Assembly: GCA_947491985.1 (NCBI GenBank)
Contig: CANLLR010000017.1
Span: forward strand, 1-57,843
Direction: 5' to 3'
Source of the DNA: Flavobacteriaceae bacterium
Lineage (GTDB): Bacteria > Bacteroidota > Bacteroidia > Flavobacteriales > Flavobacteriaceae
DNA: 57,843 nt
In this document: positions 1 to 8,076 of the stretch, one piece after another
Layout: every line of letters begins with the position of its first letter
Position numbering within the stretch: the first letter of the stretch is position 1
Position numbers and translations under genes: made by a program
The notes under the pieces: model-generated
Told to the model about the DNA's origin: nothing
The model's database searches: none
What the model saw: only the letters and a program-made list of their open reading frames with translations

Positions 1-81
1 GCAATGAATCAACCCGAACTTGATGAGGATACTATTGAAGATGACGATTTGAACTTCGATTTAAATAATTTTTTTTTATGA
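1..81 (+). CDS. C-terminal end of an unidentified acidic protein (partial)
   Basis: The first frame is open from base 1 and stops with TGA at 79-81. The 26 visible residues are rich in Asp and Glu and end in Asn, Phe and Leu. The 5' part lies outside the window, so no family can be named. The frame is short enough that chance cannot be excluded; the acidic composition and the stop just before an AT-rich spacer are the only support. Confidence 0.4.
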   Translation, partial: AMNQPELDEDTIEDDDLNFDLNNFFL

Positions 82-171
82 AATAAGAGGGTAATAAATT
101 ACTTTGCATTTCCTATAAAAAACAAACCTAGACGTTGACTCGTAAATTAGTAGTAATCAAAACCCAACCAT

Positions 172-288
172 ATGAACGGCCTTTTCAAAACCATTATTGC
201 TGGATTTACAGCAAAAAAACTAGGTGGTGGTTGCATTTCAACCATTATCATTTTTATAATTGTGTATTATTTATTGGGTAAATTTTAA
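172..288 (+). CDS. Small single-pass membrane protein, 38 aa
   Basis: ATG at 172 opens a 38-codon frame ending in TAA at 286-288. The N-terminal half is amphipathic and basic (two adjacent Lys after a Thr-Ala), followed by three Gly, a Cys, and a strongly hydrophobic Ile/Val/Tyr/Leu helix at about residues 22-36 that ends Gly-Lys-Phe. This is the layout of a single-span small membrane protein. Its stop overlaps the stop of the converging DinB pseudogene. The function is not recognised. The frame is too short for length alone to prove coding, but composition and spacing fit a real gene. Confidence 0.5.
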   Translation: MNGLFKTIIAGFTAKKLGGGCISTIIIFIIVYYLLGKF

Positions 289-756
289 GCGTTGCAAACC
301 ATCTTTTTGATTAGAACGATTTGACCCAGATGGTAATAGCTGTGTTCTATCATCGCATCGATGTTGCGTTGGTAGGAACCGTGTTTTTCATCCACAAAGC
401 CAGCTTGTAGCTTTTCTTCCGGCATTTGTTCGATGTGAGAAGCAAATGTTGCTGCGTCTTTCCAGAACTGTGCTAAAAAAGTGTCCCATTGCGCTTGTGA
501 TGACATGGATGCAAAACTAAAACCGTAGGCATCTTTTATATCCAAATTTCCACCGTTAAAAACAACATTGATTCCGTTAATATAATAGTGAATGTGTTGT
601 GCCAAAATAGTAATGGTATTGAGCGAATAGATTGGTGTTGTAACTAATTCCCAATTGGATCCTTTCAATTGATTTTTGAAATTGGTATTGGCTAATCCAA
701 ATTCCATTTAAGATAACCTCTCTGAAGCGTTGTGCTGTTTGGGAGCTCGATTTCAT
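285..756 (-). pseudogene. DinB-family protein, frameshifted near its N-terminus
   Basis: The longest intact frame (707 down to 285) encodes a DinB/DUF1572-like four-helix protein of 140 aa with the usual closing His-rich helix (HSYYHLGQI). A TAA lies directly upstream of its ATG. In the -1 neighbouring frame an ATG at 756 starts MKSSSQTAQRFREVILNG, which reads into IWI at 694-702. The family normally continues W-I-A-N-T-N at this point, and that continuation (ANTNFKNQL) is found in the downstream frame from 692. One extra base at about 693 explains the break; removing it gives a 156-residue protein, the usual family length. Family members are metal-binding and often thiol-related, but the role is unknown here. 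Either the gene is dead or the assembly has a one-base error. Confidence 0.75.
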
Positions 757-777
757 AGAATTTGATAAAATATAAAA

Positions 778-1045
778 TTAGCAATTTTGAGCGATGTAAA
801 AGTACAGCGGCATTCCAATAGTTATGTTTATTGGAAAAGTTATTGCTAAAGCCATAGGCAAAAATAATCCAGGATTGGCTTTAGGAACTGCAATTTTCAT
901 AGCTGCGGGAACTGCAATGTAAGAGGCACTTGCAGCTAAAATTGCAAAAATAAATCTATTCGATGTATCGTTGGTTACTAAACTGCTTAAACATGCAAAA
1001 AGACTTCCATTTATTATAAGGAATAACCAAACTTCCCAAAATCAA
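778..1045 (-). pseudogene. C-terminal remnant of an SBT/DUF897-type sodium-dependent bicarbonate permease
   Basis: On the minus strand a frame without a start codon runs from about 1045 to TAA at 778-780. It encodes about 88 residues: a hydrophobic helix (WLFLIINGSLFACLSS), then ILAASASYIAVPAAM, then a segment with PGLFLP and TFPINITIGMPLY, then the end. From memory, the ASASYIAVPAAM and TFP(F/I)N...G(I/M)PLY pattern marks the last helices of the SbtA-like permease family, whose full members are several hundred residues long. The N-terminal two thirds are missing: an in-frame TGA lies just upstream and the PhyH gene ends at 1054. This is therefore a truncated relic downstream of PhyH. The family assignment is from recall, not a search. 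Confidence 0.65.
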
Positions 1046-1053
1046 TATCCTTT

Positions 1054-1935
1054 TTAAAAACTTTGACCCGCAATAAAATCAAAGCAATAATTGGCTGGTT
1101 TTACTTTTTTAGGTTCTTTACTTAACTCTCTTATAAATAAATGAGGATCAGTTGCTAATGAATAGTTGCTTTTTTTAGAATGTCTCCACTCAAAAGGGAT
1201 GGTATTTGGATAGGCCTTTTGAAAACAACGAATTGCATTCGGAATGATGCTGGTTCGCAACGTTATAAAAGATTCTGGATATACTTGTTCTTTCATTATT
1301 TCACTTGCTGACATGAATTCGAAGTACACTACTCGTCGTTGTGGAAAAGTAGTTAATTCGCCTGAGCTGTGTGCCAGTTTGAGATTATGAATTAGAATAT
1401 CGCCCGCTTCCGTGTCTAACGATTGATAGTCCATTTTTTGTAACTCACATATGGATAAGTTGCTTTTATGGCTGTTTGGTATTATGCGTAATGCTCCGTT
1501 TTCGTTAGTAGCAGGATCAAGATAAAATCCAATCATGAACGTCTTTTCGTGTGAAGCCGTTACAACATCTTGGTGCCACTTTACCACGTTTTGATCACCT
1601 AATGTTTTAATTACTATAAAATCTTGAACCGGAAAAAAATCGTCACCACACAACGATTCGGCAATAGATAACAACAACGGACTACCAAGTAATTCAGCAA
1701 AAATGGGATTTGGTTTTGCAATAATTTTATCAATTGCGACAACAAATTGTTTTCCTGAAGTTTCCAATAGTGCGCAATCAGAATGTTGATATTCCGAAGA
1801 AATCACTTCATCAAGAGCTGCTCTCAATTGATCAAGTACTTTTGGTGAAATGGCATTTGGTAGTTTTACAAAACCATTTTCAACAAAGTATTCTTTTTGT
1901 GATGTGTTAAGATAATATGTTTTGGATAACGACAT
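1054..1935 (-). CDS. Phytanoyl-CoA dioxygenase (PhyH) family Fe(II)/2-oxoglutarate oxygenase
   Basis: This 293-residue protein has the double-stranded beta-helix features of PhyH enzymes. A metal motif H121-x-D123 sits in KWHQDVV, the distal His is H189 in LAHSSGEL, and an Arg pair follows in QRRVVYFEF, where the 2-oxoglutarate-binding Arg is expected. The N-terminal part (YFVENGFVKLPNAIS) matches the usual family opening. Known members hydroxylate lipids, ectoine or small metabolites; the substrate here cannot be read from the sequence. The protein is cytoplasmic, with no signal peptide. It lies just downstream of the E1 gene with an 11-base gap, so the two may share a transcript. The permease relic begins about 10 bases after its stop. 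Confidence 0.85.
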   Translation of the reverse strand: MSLSKTYYLNTSQKEYFVENGFVKLPNAISPKVLDQLRAALDEVISSEYQHSDCALLETSGKQFVVAIDKIIAKPNPIFAELLGSPLLLSIAESLCGDDFFPVQDFIVIKTLGDQNVVKWHQDVVTASHEKTFMIGFYLDPATNENGALRIIPNSHKSNLSICELQKMDYQSLDTEAGDILIHNLKLAHSSGELTTFPQRRVVYFEFMSASEIMKEQVYPESFITLRTSIIPNAIRCFQKAYPNTIPFEWRHSKKSNYSLATDPHLFIRELSKEPKKVKPANYCFDFIAGQSF

Positions 1936-1946
1936 CAGTTGCTGAA

Positions 1947-3923
1947 TTAATACTTCAATAAAAGTAATAATTGCTCTTCAAAACGCACTTTCGGCAAATA
2001 CTGATCTTCTAACGGTTTTACAAACGGAATAGCGCTTTCGATACTGCCCACACGTTGCACAGGAGCATCCAAATATTCGAAACAGTTTTCCATGATTAAT
2101 GCTGAAATATCACTAGAAATACCACCAAAAAGTGTATCTTCCTGCAAAATGATGCATTTATTTGTTTTCTTTACCGATAGATAAATTGTTTCAACATCCA
2201 ATGGTTGTAAAGTACGCAAATCAATGACATCTGCATTAATATCAGGGTGTTTCTCCAAGGTTTCTAATGCCCAATGTACACCTGCACCAAAAGAAATAAT
2301 GGTTACATCGGTTCCTTCTTTAAGCAATGCAGCTTTTCCAAACGGAATTGTATAATAATCCTTTGGCACATCTTGATATACCGAACGGTACAATTGCTTG
2401 TGTTCAAAAAACAATACCGGATTTGGATCGTTTATTGCGGTATTCAACAATCCTTTTACATCATATGGAAACGCAGGATATACTACTTTTAATCCAGGTG
2501 TTTTAGTAAACCACGCTTCATTGGTTTGCGAGTGAAACGGCCCTGCTTGAGTACCGCCTCCACAAGGCATGCGCACTACCACATCAGCTTTTTCATTCCA
2601 ACGATAATGTTGCTTAGCTAACAAATTCACTATCGGATTGAATCCTGTAGATACAAAATCGGCGAATTGCATTTCAACTATCGCTTTAAATCCATTTATT
2701 GATAACCCACTCGCCGCCGATACAACAGCACTCTCACAAATAGGTGTATTTCGAACTCTATCTTTTCCGAATTGCTCTACAAAACCTTCAGTAATTTTAA
2801 ACGCGCCACCATATTCAGCAATATCTTGTCCCATAATGACCAAATTGTCATGACGTTCCATTGATTGTTTTAAACCTTGAGTAATAGCATCCACTACACG
2901 TATATTTTCAACTTCTTTTGAATGACTAACGTCTTCAAAATCATACGGTTCGAATATATCATCTAACTCTTCATTTAAGTTAGCAATGATGTCTGGTTCG
3001 GCTTGTGTTATCGCCCAATGTTCGTCGATTTCTGCTTTGATAGCGGCTTTGTATTCATTATCTAATGTTTCAGACAACACGCTTACAGAAAGTAAATACT
3101 CTCTATAGTTGGCGATTGGATCTTTTATCGCCCATAGATCCATCAACTCCTGCGGAACGTATTTGGTGCCACTCGCCTCTTCATGACCACGCATTCTGAA
3201 GGTTTTGAATTCCAATAAAACAGGGCGCGGATTTACGACTAACGATGCTTTCAATTCGGTTATTTTGGTATAAACCTCTAGAATATTATTCCCATCAATA
3301 ATGTGGCTTTCCATTCCGTAGCCAATGCCCTTGTCGGCTAAATTTTCACAACGGTATTGTTCGTTGGTTGGAGTTGATAATCCGTAGCCATTATTTTCAA
3401 TTACAAATAAAACAGGTAAATCCCAAACGGCAGCAATGTTCAAAGCTTCGTGAAAATCACCTTCAGAGGTAGCGCCTTCACCCGTAAAAACAGCAGTTAC
3501 TTTGCCATTTTTCTTTAATTTGTTAGCCAAAGCGATTCCGTCTGCAACACCCATTTGTGGCCCCAAATGCGAGATCATTCCGATAATCTTAAACTCTTGT
3601 GTTCCGAAATGAAAACTGCGATCGCGTCCTTTGGTAAATCCGGTTTTCTTGCCTTGCCATTGCGAAAACAAGCGGTGCAACGGAATGTCACGACCTGTAA
3701 AAACACCTAAATTTCGGTGCATTGGTAATATGTATTCATCTTGATCCAATGCAGCGGTAATTCCGACAGAAATTGCCTCTTGTCCAATTCCAGAAAACCA
3801 TTTGGAGACTTTTCCTTGACGGAGTAGAATGAGCATTTTTTCTTCTATAAGTCTCGGTTTTAGCAATCGTTTATATAAATCAAGTAATTGTACGTTGGAA
3901 AGGTCTTTTTTATCGAAGTTCAT
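1947..3923 (-). CDS. 2-oxoacid dehydrogenase E1, alpha and beta subunits fused
   Basis: The protein carries out thiamine-diphosphate-dependent decarboxylation of a 2-oxoacid and passes the acyl group to a lipoyl E2, most likely in the branched-chain complex. Residues 1 to about 330 are an E1-alpha domain with the ThDP signature GEG (148-150) and the closing Asn pair (177-178). From about 340 an E1-beta transketolase pyrimidine domain begins ([10 protein letters not shown]), followed by the C-terminal transketolase domain. A fused alpha-beta E1 is common in Bacteroidota. The frame is open further upstream to 3965, but I take ATG 3923 because the extension is hydrophobic and unlike the family, while MNFDKKDL fits the family start. 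No E2 or E3 gene is in the window. The preferred substrate is an inference. Confidence 0.9.
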   Translation of the reverse strand: MNFDKKDLSNVQLLDLYKRLLKPRLIEEKMLILLRQGKVSKWFSGIGQEAISVGITAALDQDEYILPMHRNLGVFTGRDIPLHRLFSQWQGKKTGFTKGRDRSFHFGTQEFKIIGMISHLGPQMGVADGIALANKLKKNGKVTAVFTGEGATSEGDFHEALNIAAVWDLPVLFVIENNGYGLSTPTNEQYRCENLADKGIGYGMESHIIDGNNILEVYTKITELKASLVVNPRPVLLEFKTFRMRGHEEASGTKYVPQELMDLWAIKDPIANYREYLLSVSVLSETLDNEYKAAIKAEIDEHWAITQAEPDIIANLNEELDDIFEPYDFEDVSHSKEVENIRVVDAITQGLKQSMERHDNLVIMGQDIAEYGGAFKITEGFVEQFGKDRVRNTPICESAVVSAASGLSINGFKAIVEMQFADFVSTGFNPIVNLLAKQHYRWNEKADVVVRMPCGGGTQAGPFHSQTNEAWFTKTPGLKVVYPAFPYDVKGLLNTAINDPNPVLFFEHKQLYRSVYQDVPKDYYTIPFGKAALLKEGTDVTIISFGAGVHWALETLEKHPDINADVIDLRTLQPLDVETIYLSVKKTNKCIILQEDTLFGGISSDISALIMENCFEYLDAPVQRVGSIESAIPFVKPLEDQYLPKVRFEEQLLLLLKY

Positions 3924-4071
3924 TGTTGTTTTTTTAGCAGAGCAAAAATATAAAAAAAATGGCACGCGGATGACACTGATTTTGCGGAATTCAACGGATT
4001 ATTATTTATTTGTTGTTAGAAACGTAATATCACGTTGTGTATCAGTATAATTTCTAATGATTACGAATGCC

Positions 4072-4180
4072 CTAGCCCCGATAGAAGTGGAAATCCTTTT
4101 TACCATCAGTACGAGTTCGCTTGCAAAGCGATTATCAAGAACCGGTAAAAAGATTGAAGCGCATAGCGGGAATAGCTTCT
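4072..4180. repeat. Dispersed hairpin repeat, copy 1 (TAGCCCCGAT ... AGCGGGAATAGC type)
   Basis: The element opens with CTAGCCCCGAT and closes with ATAGCGGGAATAGCTTCT. Inside, AATCCTTTTTACC and GGTAAAAAGATT form opposing arms, and a smaller hairpin, TTCGCTTGCAAAGCGA, sits between them. The same opening and closing words recur at 15319-15455 and in diverged form at 54346-54505. Its position between two genes and its fold suggest a REP-like mobile or regulatory repeat. No coding capacity is seen. Confidence 0.75.
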
Positions 4181-4222
4181 AAAAATGTTCCTAAATTTAC
4201 TTCTTTCGAATTAATAATTTCT

Positions 4223-4230
4223 TACATTTG
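4223..4230 (+). promoter_or_regulatory. Probable Bacteroidota -7 box for the IPNS-like gene
   Basis: TACATTTG matches the Bacteroidota sigma factor -7 consensus TAnnTTTG and lies 57 bases upstream of the ATG at 4287. A clear -33 TTTG is not seen at the expected distance, so the call rests on the -7 box alone. Confidence 0.5.
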
Positions 4231-4286
4231 TAGATACGGTTGGAATTTTTCCAAACATAAATTTAGTAACAAAAAAAGTATGTACA

Positions 4287-5237
4287 ATGCAAAACATTCC
4301 TAGTGTTGACTTACGTGATTTCCTGTCGGGTGATCCGGCACGTAAACAAAAATTTGTAAATGAAATCGGAAAAGCTTTCGAAGATATTGGCTTCGTAGCA
4401 TTAAAAGGTCATTTTTTAGATGATCAATTGATTGGCGAATTGTATGGCGAAATTCGAAATTTCTTTGCCTTACCGTTAGAAACAAAATACAGCTATGAGA
4501 TTCCAGGAATTGGAGGACAACGCGGTTATGTTTCGTTTGGTAAGGAACATGCAAAAGGTCGAAAAGAAGGAGATTTGAAAGAGTTTTGGCACTTTGGTCA
4601 ATATGTGGACGCTGACTCAAAATACGCTGCAGAATATCCTGACAATGTAGAAGTTAAAGAACTTCCTCGCTTTAATGAAGTAGGAAAAGAAGCCTACAAA
4701 ATGCTTGAAAAAACAGGTATTTATGTACTTCGTGCTTTGGCGTTACATCTAGGTTTGGATGAATTTTATTTTGACCAATATGGCTATGAAGGCAACTCGA
4801 TTTTACGACCGATTCATTATCCGCCAATCACTACAGAACCAGAAAATGCTATTCGTGCCGCTGCTCATGGTGATATCAACTTGATTACCTTATTGATGGG
4901 TGCACAAGGCAAAGGATTGCAAGTACAAAACCACGATGGCGAATGGATTGATGCAGTAGCAGAACCAGACGAATTGGTGATTAACGTAGGCGATATGTTG
5001 TCGCGTCACACCAACAACAAACTGAAATCGACCATTCACCAAGTAGTAAACCCACCAAGAGAGTTGTGGGGCACTTCCCGTTATTCTATTCCGTTTTTCA
5101 TGCATCCCGTAAGCGAAATGCGTTTGGACGTTTTAGACAATTGTGTCGATGCTGAAAATCCGAAATTGTATGACGATATCTCTGCAGGTGAATTCTTGTA
5201 CGAGCGTCTGGTAGATTTGGGTTTGATTAAGAAATAA
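4287..5237 (+). CDS. Isopenicillin N synthase-like 2-oxoglutarate/Fe(II) oxygenase
   Basis: This 316-residue soluble oxidoreductase has the DIOX_N domain in roughly the first 120 residues (FEDIGFVALKGH) and the catalytic 2OG-FeII domain after it. The iron ligands are visible as H194-x-D196 (AAHGD) and H251 (STIHQVV), and the 2-oxoglutarate-binding pair R265-x-S267 is in SRYSIPFF. The family includes IPNS, ACC oxidase and many 2-oxoglutarate hydroxylases; the substrate cannot be told. No beta-lactam genes are nearby, so antibiotic synthesis is not implied. The gene is monocistronic by its own promoter box and a downstream terminator. Confidence 0.88.
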   Translation: MQNIPSVDLRDFLSGDPARKQKFVNEIGKAFEDIGFVALKGHFLDDQLIGELYGEIRNFFALPLETKYSYEIPGIGGQRGYVSFGKEHAKGRKEGDLKEFWHFGQYVDADSKYAAEYPDNVEVKELPRFNEVGKEAYKMLEKTGIYVLRALALHLGLDEFYFDQYGYEGNSILRPIHYPPITTEPENAIRAAAHGDINLITLLMGAQGKGLQVQNHDGEWIDAVAEPDELVINVGDMLSRHTNNKLKSTIHQVVNPPRELWGTSRYSIPFFMHPVSEMRLDVLDNCVDAENPKLYDDISAGEFLYERLVDLGLIKK

Positions 5238-5258
5238 TATCCTTTTATAATTCAATAG

Positions 5259-5290
5259 AAAAGACATTGGGTTAGCTTGATGTCTTTTTT
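5259..5290 (+). terminator. Intrinsic terminator after the IPNS-like gene
   Basis: AAAAGACAT (5259-5267) pairs with ATGTCTTTT (5280-5288) across a 12-base loop and runs into a T tract. It lies 22 bases after the stop of the oxygenase gene. Confidence 0.7.
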
Positions 5291-5305
5291 TAGTTAAAAA
5301 ATAGT

Positions 5306-5359
5306 CACTGATTCACTGATTTTAAATGAAATAAATTAAAAATAATCAGTGAATCAGTG
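5306..5359. repeat. Perfect 16-bp inverted repeat in a spacer
   Basis: CACTGATTCACTGATT (5306-5321) is exactly inverted at 5344-5359, with a 22-base AT loop. Each arm is itself a doubled CACTGATT word. It lies between the oxygenase terminator and the YciH gene, and its mirrored repeat makes it more than a chance hairpin. Confidence 0.8.
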
Positions 5360-5375
5360 GCAATAAAAAGCGCAA

Positions 5376-5708
5376 ATGGACTTACAAGAACAACTCAAAA
5401 ACCTCTTCCCCGATCACCAACTTTCGGAAGATGTACCAGAAGAAATAATTGAAAAAACCGATGCTTGGGTGCAATCCGAGCCTATGATCTGTAAATTCGA
5501 AAAGCGAAAAGGAAAACCAACGACAATCATTTCAGGTTATGAAGGTGATGACGAAGATTTCAAGCTCTTAGCCAAAGAATTAAAAAACAAACTGGCGGTT
5601 GGTGGTACGTTCAAAGACTGCGAAATTATCATTCAAGGAGATTATCGTGATCGGATTATGAAAATATTACAAGACAAAGGCTTTAAAACCAAACGCGTAG
5701 GCGGATAA
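5376..5708 (+). CDS. yciH: SUI1/YciH-family translation initiation factor
   Basis: The 110-residue protein is a SUI1 (eIF1-like) domain. The N-terminal 30 residues are a variable acidic lead. The core shows KRKGKPTTIISGYEG, a K-x-L-K-x-K segment, the VGGTFKD turn and the closing GDYRDRIMKIL followed by GFKTKRVGG, which is the family order. Bacterial YciH is thought to influence start-codon choice by binding the small ribosomal subunit near the P site; that role is family knowledge. The nucleoside phosphorylase gene follows 18 bases later and is probably cotranscribed. Confidence 0.9.
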   Translation: MDLQEQLKNLFPDHQLSEDVPEEIIEKTDAWVQSEPMICKFEKRKGKPTTIISGYEGDDEDFKLLAKELKNKLAVGGTFKDCEIIIQGDYRDRIMKILQDKGFKTKRVGG

Positions 5709-5726
5709 TTTAATTAAAATGTAAAC

Positions 5727-6596
5727 ATGATACCATCATCCGAATTAATACTCAACCCCGACGGAAGTGTTTACCACTTAAACTTACTTCCTGAACATAT
5801 TGCCCACGATATCATTTTTGTAGGCGATCAAAATCGGGTAGAAAAAATTACAAAGCATTTTTCAAAAATTGAATATTCGCAACAAAAACGCGAGTTCAAA
5901 ACGCAAACCGGAATCTACAAAGGCAAACGAATCACGGTCATGTCAACCGGAATTGGTCCCGATAACATCGACATCGTCATGAACGAACTCGACGCGTTGG
6001 TCAATATCAATCTTCAAACACGAAAAATCAAAGAAGAATTGACGTCACTTAACATCGTCCGCATCGGAACTTCGGGTTCGTTACAAGAAAACATTTCCTG
6101 CGATAGTTTTGTGATGAGTCAATACGGATTGGGTTTAGACAATATGCTTCGCTCCTATTTGGTTGACGACATTTCAGAAACAGCTATAGAAGATGCCTTC
6201 ATTTTGCATACCAATTGGGACATAAAAAAAGGGCGTCCGTATGTTATTAAAGGAAGCGAAACACTAGAAAAACGATTTGAAAGCGACAAAATCTTCAAAG
6301 GTTTTACAGGAACAGCTGGTGGTTTTTATGGACCACAAGGAAGAGTCTTGCGATTGAATACTCAAGATCCCGAACTGAACTCGAAAATGGATCAATTTGA
6401 ATACGAAGGTATCAAAATGACCAACCTCGAAATGGAAACGGGTGCCATTTATGGTCTCGGAAAACTCATGGGACATCAATGTTTATCGCTCAACGCTATC
6501 ATTGCTAACAGAGCCACTGGAGCTTTCAGCGAAGATCCTTATAAAGCGGTAGATGCACTAATTGAATATGCATTGGATAAATTGGCAGAAAAATAA
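5727..6596 (+). CDS. Nucleoside phosphorylase (uridine phosphorylase-like)
   Basis: This 289-residue protein belongs to the PNP/UDP phosphorylase superfamily, which splits nucleosides with phosphate. It shows the family opening GDQNRVEKI near residue 33, the phosphate-site segment VRIGTSGSLQ near residue 110, and the late nucleoside-binding segment NLEMETGAIYGL, in which Met-Glu contacts the ribose. The C-terminal helix carries NRATGAFS. Closeness to uridine phosphorylase is a guess from overall pattern. The protein is cytoplasmic and serves pyrimidine or purine salvage. Confidence 0.85.
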   Translation: MIPSSELILNPDGSVYHLNLLPEHIAHDIIFVGDQNRVEKITKHFSKIEYSQQKREFKTQTGIYKGKRITVMSTGIGPDNIDIVMNELDALVNINLQTRKIKEELTSLNIVRIGTSGSLQENISCDSFVMSQYGLGLDNMLRSYLVDDISETAIEDAFILHTNWDIKKGRPYVIKGSETLEKRFESDKIFKGFTGTAGGFYGPQGRVLRLNTQDPELNSKMDQFEYEGIKMTNLEMETGAIYGLGKLMGHQCLSLNAIIANRATGAFSEDPYKAVDALIEYALDKLAEK

Positions 6597-6601
6597 TATG
6601 G

Positions 6602-6639
6602 CAATGTATCAATTGGCTAATTATCTAATTAATACATTG
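6602..6639. repeat. Short inverted repeat of TAATTA/CAATGTAT words
   Basis: CAATGTAT (6602-6609) is inverted as ATACATTG (6632-6639), and the bases between are made of overlapping CTAATTA words. It occupies most of the 53-base spacer before the acetyltransferase gene. It may act as a weak hairpin, but no T tract follows. Confidence 0.5.
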
Positions 6640-6649
6640 ACTAATTAAA

Positions 6650-7174
6650 ATGGACTTACAAATAGAAACCCATCGTCTCCTACTTAGACCGTTTCTAGCA
6701 ACAGATGCTGAAGCACTATTCGAAATGGATCACAACCCAAACGTACATGCGTATATAGGAAATAAACCAGTGACTTCCATCGATGAAATATACGGCTACA
6801 TCAACAACATTCAACAGCAATACCGAGACAACGGTATTGGACGTTTTGCAGTCGTAATCAAAGCTACTAAAGAAATCATTGGTTGGGCGGGCATTAAATA
6901 TATTACTGAACCTGAAAACAACCACGTTAACTTTTACGACTTAGGCTATCGCTTGCAAGAAAAACACTGGCGCAAAGGTTATGCATTAGAAGCGGCCAAA
7001 GCTTGGTTGGATTATGGATTGAATCAGATGAACATCAAAACCATGTATGCATCTGCTCATATTAAAAATGTGGGCTCTAATATTATTCTACAACGCATCG
7101 GGATGATTCAAAACGGTGAATTTTATTGGGATGATTTGCTATGTAATTGGTATGAACTACAAAATCCAAACTAA
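6650..7174 (+). CDS. GNAT-family N-acetyltransferase (RimJ/RimL type)
   Basis: The 174-residue protein starts with the typical ETHRLLLRPF strand of RimJ/RimL-like enzymes. Motif A appears as GYRLQEKHWRKGYALEAAKA around residues 102-121, where the Gln/Arg-x-x-Gly/Ala loop binds acetyl-CoA. Later, SAHIKNVGSNIILQRIGM is the usual motif B region with the substrate-side Asn. Family members acetylate protein N-termini or small amines; the target here is unknown. It is cytoplasmic with no neighbours of clear related function. Confidence 0.88.
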   Translation: MDLQIETHRLLLRPFLATDAEALFEMDHNPNVHAYIGNKPVTSIDEIYGYINNIQQQYRDNGIGRFAVVIKATKEIIGWAGIKYITEPENNHVNFYDLGYRLQEKHWRKGYALEAAKAWLDYGLNQMNIKTMYASAHIKNVGSNIILQRIGMIQNGEFYWDDLLCNWYELQNPN

Positions 7175-7204
7175 ATTTCTAAACTAAAACTACTAAACTT
7201 CTTC

Positions 7205-8056
7205 ATGAAAACAATAAAAATAGCGGGCGTACCCGAACACTTTAATCTTCCTTGGCATTTGGCTATTGAAAACGGCGACTTTGAAAAAGCGAATATCGAT
7301 TTAGAGTGGACCGACGTACCCGAAGGCACAGGCAAAATGTGTCAGATGCTGCGTGATGGTGAAACGGATATCGCGGTGATTTTAACCGAAGGAATTGTCA
7401 AAGATATCGTGGCTGGAAATCCGTCAAAGATTGTACAAATGTACGTTGAGAGTCCACTTATATGGGGAATCCACGTCGCCGCCAATTCTGACTACTCAAC
7501 GCTATCCGATATCGAAAATACCAAAGTAGCCATTTCGCGTTATGGCTCAGGTTCGCAATTAATGGCGTATGTTAATGCACAAAACCAAGGTTGGAAAGCA
7601 AACGATTTACAATTTGAAATTGTCAATACACTCGATGGTGCAGTCGATGCCTTAACCCATCAAAAAGCCGATTATTTTATGTGGGAAAAGTTCATGACCA
7701 AACCCTTAGTTGATAACGGAATATTTCGCCGCATTGCCGATTGCCCAACGCCATGGCCTTGTTTTGTCATTGCTGTGCGAGACGAAGTGTTAACGAAACA
7801 TCCCAACACTATTGCTACCATTTTAGAAATCATCAATACTACAACGCAAGAGTTTAAAGAAATTCCGAGTATCGACCGAACTTTGGCTGAGAAATACCAT
7901 CAAAAAATAAACGATATAAACGATTGGCTATCGGTCACCCATTGGTCGCAAAGCCAAATAAAAGAAGATATGTTAAACAAAATTCAAAATCAATTGTTTG
8001 AACTCCAAATTACTGATAAAAAAGGTACTTTTGCATCTATAGTGAAAGCCATTTAG
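7205..8056 (+). CDS. Cytoplasmic protein with ABC-type substrate-binding fold (NMT1/ThiY-like)
   Basis: The 283-residue chain is a type II periplasmic-binding fold: lobe 1 starts with KIAGVPEHFNLPWHLAIENG, followed by a DIAVILTEGIV segment that lines the ligand cleft, then KVAISRYGSGSQLM for lobe 2. It resembles the NMT1/SsuA-like group that binds pyrimidine precursors, taurine or sulfonates. It has no signal peptide or lipobox (the first residues are MKTIKIAGV), and no permease or ATPase gene is beside it. Family relatives are exported, so here the fold may serve as a cytoplasmic sensor or enzyme. The ligand is not known. It is followed closely (20 bases) by the transglutaminase-like gene. 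Confidence 0.75.
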   Translation: MKTIKIAGVPEHFNLPWHLAIENGDFEKANIDLEWTDVPEGTGKMCQMLRDGETDIAVILTEGIVKDIVAGNPSKIVQMYVESPLIWGIHVAANSDYSTLSDIENTKVAISRYGSGSQLMAYVNAQNQGWKANDLQFEIVNTLDGAVDALTHQKADYFMWEKFMTKPLVDNGIFRRIADCPTPWPCFVIAVRDEVLTKHPNTIATILEIINTTTQEFKEIPSIDRTLAEKYHQKINDINDWLSVTHWSQSQIKEDMLNKIQNQLFELQITDKKGTFASIVKAI

Positions 8057-8076
8057 CTATTCACTTTTGCACGTAA

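Larger units (their letters stand above)
3924..4286. other. Divergent intergenic region with a dispersed hairpin repeat
   Basis: These 363 bases separate the E1 gene (minus) from the IPNS-like gene (plus). They contain a stretch at about 3961-4005 made of cggat/tgatt words of the kind common in Flavobacterium spacers, a dispersed repeat at 4072-4180, and a -7 promoter box at 4223-4230. I see no convincing gene; short frames here lack coding character. Confidence 0.7.

Noticed and set aside
3924..3965. Upstream extension of the E1 gene (start at 3965)
   Set aside because: The extra 14 residues are hydrophobic and not family-like. ATG 3923 gives the normal E1-alpha start.
4287..5237. Beta-lactam biosynthesis locus suggested by the IPNS-like gene
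   Set aside because: No ACV synthetase, acyltransferase or expandase is present; the IPNS-like family is wide and the gene stands alone.
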